Source: Jatrophihabitans sp.
GTDB lineage: Bacteria > Actinomycetota > Actinomycetes > Mycobacteriales > Jatrophihabitantaceae
Reading direction: 5' to 3'
DNA: 5,207 nucleotides
Assembly (NCBI GenBank): GCA_025966255.1
Contig: JAOPVG010000067.1
Location: 1 to 5,207 of the forward strand
The notes below the pieces were generated by a model. The model saw nothing but the letters and a program-made list of their open reading frames with translations, did not search any database and had not been told where the DNA came from. The first letter of the stretch is position 1. Each line of letters begins with the position of its first letter. The translations under genes and the position numbers were made by a program. Below are positions 4,620 to 5,207 of this stretch, one piece after another.

Positions 4620-5207
4620 CACCTGACGACGAACTCACCGCTGCGTTGCGCCGCGAGCTGCAGACCACCTACGTGCCCTTCGACGCCCGGCAGGCCGAGC
4701 AGATGATCCACCTGGCCACCCAGGAGGAGCTCCTGGGTCAGCGCCGATACCTCAACGCGCCGCTCGCCGCCGCCGCGGCCGTGTTGGTGGTCGGCGGTGG
4801 CGCGGCGGCGTACTCGGCCACGAGTAACGGATCCCCGCATGCCCCGGGCGGCGGAGGGTCGAGCACCGTGGCACCGACGGCCTGCGCGAGTCCGGCCGAG
4901 GTGCCGCCGTCCTTGGTACCGACGACTTCGCCCACTCCGCCCACTTCGCCGCCATCGTCGGCCACCGGGTCGCCCCCGCTGGCCACCTCAGCGCCCACGG
5001 CGTCGGGACCAGTGCCGCCCACGAGGTCCGGACCAGCGCCCACGAGGTCCGGACCAGCGGCCCCGAGGTCCGGACCAGCGGCCACGAGGTCCGGACCAGC
5101 GGCCACGACGTCGAGCGCGCCGCCCACGCTGGCGGTTGCGCCGACCGCGTCAGCCACCGCGTCAGCCACCGCGTCAGCCACCGCGCCGGCCACCGCGGCT
5201 CCGACGC
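4616..5207 (+). CDS. Sigma-coupled single-pass membrane protein with Pro/Thr/Ser/Ala repeat exterior (3' end outside window)
   Basis: A frame opening at ATG 4616 stays open to the window end (197 codons visible), so it is a genuine but truncated gene. Residues 1-47 form a charged, mostly helical cytoplasmic head (start MTPDDELTAALRRELQTTYV). About 48-67 are a hydrophobic Ala/Val/Gly stretch (core AAAAAVLVVGGGAAAY), a single transmembrane segment with arginines 43-44 just before it (inside-positive). From residue 68 on the sequence is extracytoplasmic in character and low in complexity: a GGGG run (78-81), one cysteine (90), a Pro/Thr/Ser-rich stalk (about 92-134), four heptads of the PTRSGPA type (135-162) and TASA repeats (177-192). 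Position and topology suggest an anti-sigma factor or sensor for the upstream sigma factor, but no HxxxCxxC zinc anti-sigma motif is present and I recognise no known family. A folded sensor domain may follow beyond the window. An antisense frame over the same DNA is a shadow. Confidence 0.82.
   Translation, partial: MTPDDELTAALRRELQTTYVPFDARQAEQMIHLATQEELLGQRRYLNAPLAAAAAVLVVGGGAAAYSATSNGSPHAPGGGGSSTVAPTACASPAEVPPSLVPTTSPTPPTSPPSSATGSPPLATSAPTASGPVPPTRSGPAPTRSGPAAPRSGPAATRSGPAATTSSAPPTLAVAPTASATASATASATAPATAAPT
5018..5101 (+). repeat. Four tandem 21-bp repeats encoding PTRSGPA-type heptads
   Basis: Four consecutive 21-bp units, beginning CCC/GCC-ACG/CCG-AGG-TCC-GGA-CCA-GCG, encode PTRSGPA, PTRSGPA, APRSGPA and ATRSGPA. 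The last five codons are identical in all units, and the changes fall in the first two. A degenerate copy (PTASGPV) lies just upstream, one codon out of register. Each unit holds the perfect palindrome GGTCCGGACC. Units are multiples of three, so gain or loss keeps the frame. Confidence 0.92.
5144..5191 (+). repeat. Tandem 12-bp repeats encoding TASA
   Basis: Three exact copies of ACCGCGTCAGCC (5144-5179) are followed by a variant ACCGCGCCGGCC (5180-5191) and a partial unit. They encode TASA-TASA-TASA-TAPA. The array lies near the window edge, so more copies could follow. Confidence 0.9.

Noticed and set aside
5018..5191. CRISPR array
   Set aside because: The units are directly adjacent without spacers, are multiples of three, and translate into a regular peptide repeat within an open frame.
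4738..5193. Minus-strand frame with striking GPDLV-type repeats
   Set aside because: The repeats are the reverse complement of the 21-bp array in the plus-strand membrane protein. The plus frame has a ribosome site, ATGA coupling to the sigma gene and a sensible topology; the minus frame has none of these.

Overview
The window is high-GC DNA with strong third-position G/C, tight gene packing, ATGA stop/start overlaps, and gene families typical of Actinomycetota (actinobacteria). The PhoH, YbeY and deaminase-fold proteins resemble their mycobacterial counterparts (recalled from memory, not searched). I would not name a genus.

Layout. (1) Positions 2-277, plus strand: the C-terminal end of an alpha/beta hydrolase whose beginning lies outside the window. 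(2) Positions 281-4001, minus strand: a five-gene cluster read right to left: HIT-family nucleotide hydrolase/transferase, PhoH ATPase, YbeY rRNA endonuclease, a CorC/HlyC-type membrane protein (DUF21 + CBS pair + transporter-associated domain), and a small cytidine-deaminase-fold protein without its zinc ligands. This is the conserved actinobacterial phoH-ybeY-CBS-deaminase order that normally continues into era. Here era is not next in line: the cluster runs tail-to-tail into the hydrolase with 3 bases between the stop codons. (3) Positions 4002-4106: a 105-bp divergent control region. (4) Positions 4107-5207, plus strand: a SigE-family ECF sigma factor, translationally coupled (ATGA) to a single-pass membrane protein that is open to the window end. 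That second gene encodes a short cytoplasmic head, one Ala/Val/Gly-rich transmembrane segment and a long Pro/Thr/Ser/Ala-rich exterior with 21-bp and 12-bp in-frame tandem repeats.

How they work together. The minus-strand cluster is housekeeping: PhoH and YbeY belong to RNA and ribosome quality control, and the CBS membrane protein is probably involved in divalent-cation homeostasis. The plus-strand pair looks like an independent signalling module, with a sigma factor that a membrane partner could hold and release in response to something outside the cell. It is the least conventional part of the window because the partner has no recognisable zinc anti-sigma motif and an apparently fast-evolving repetitive exterior.
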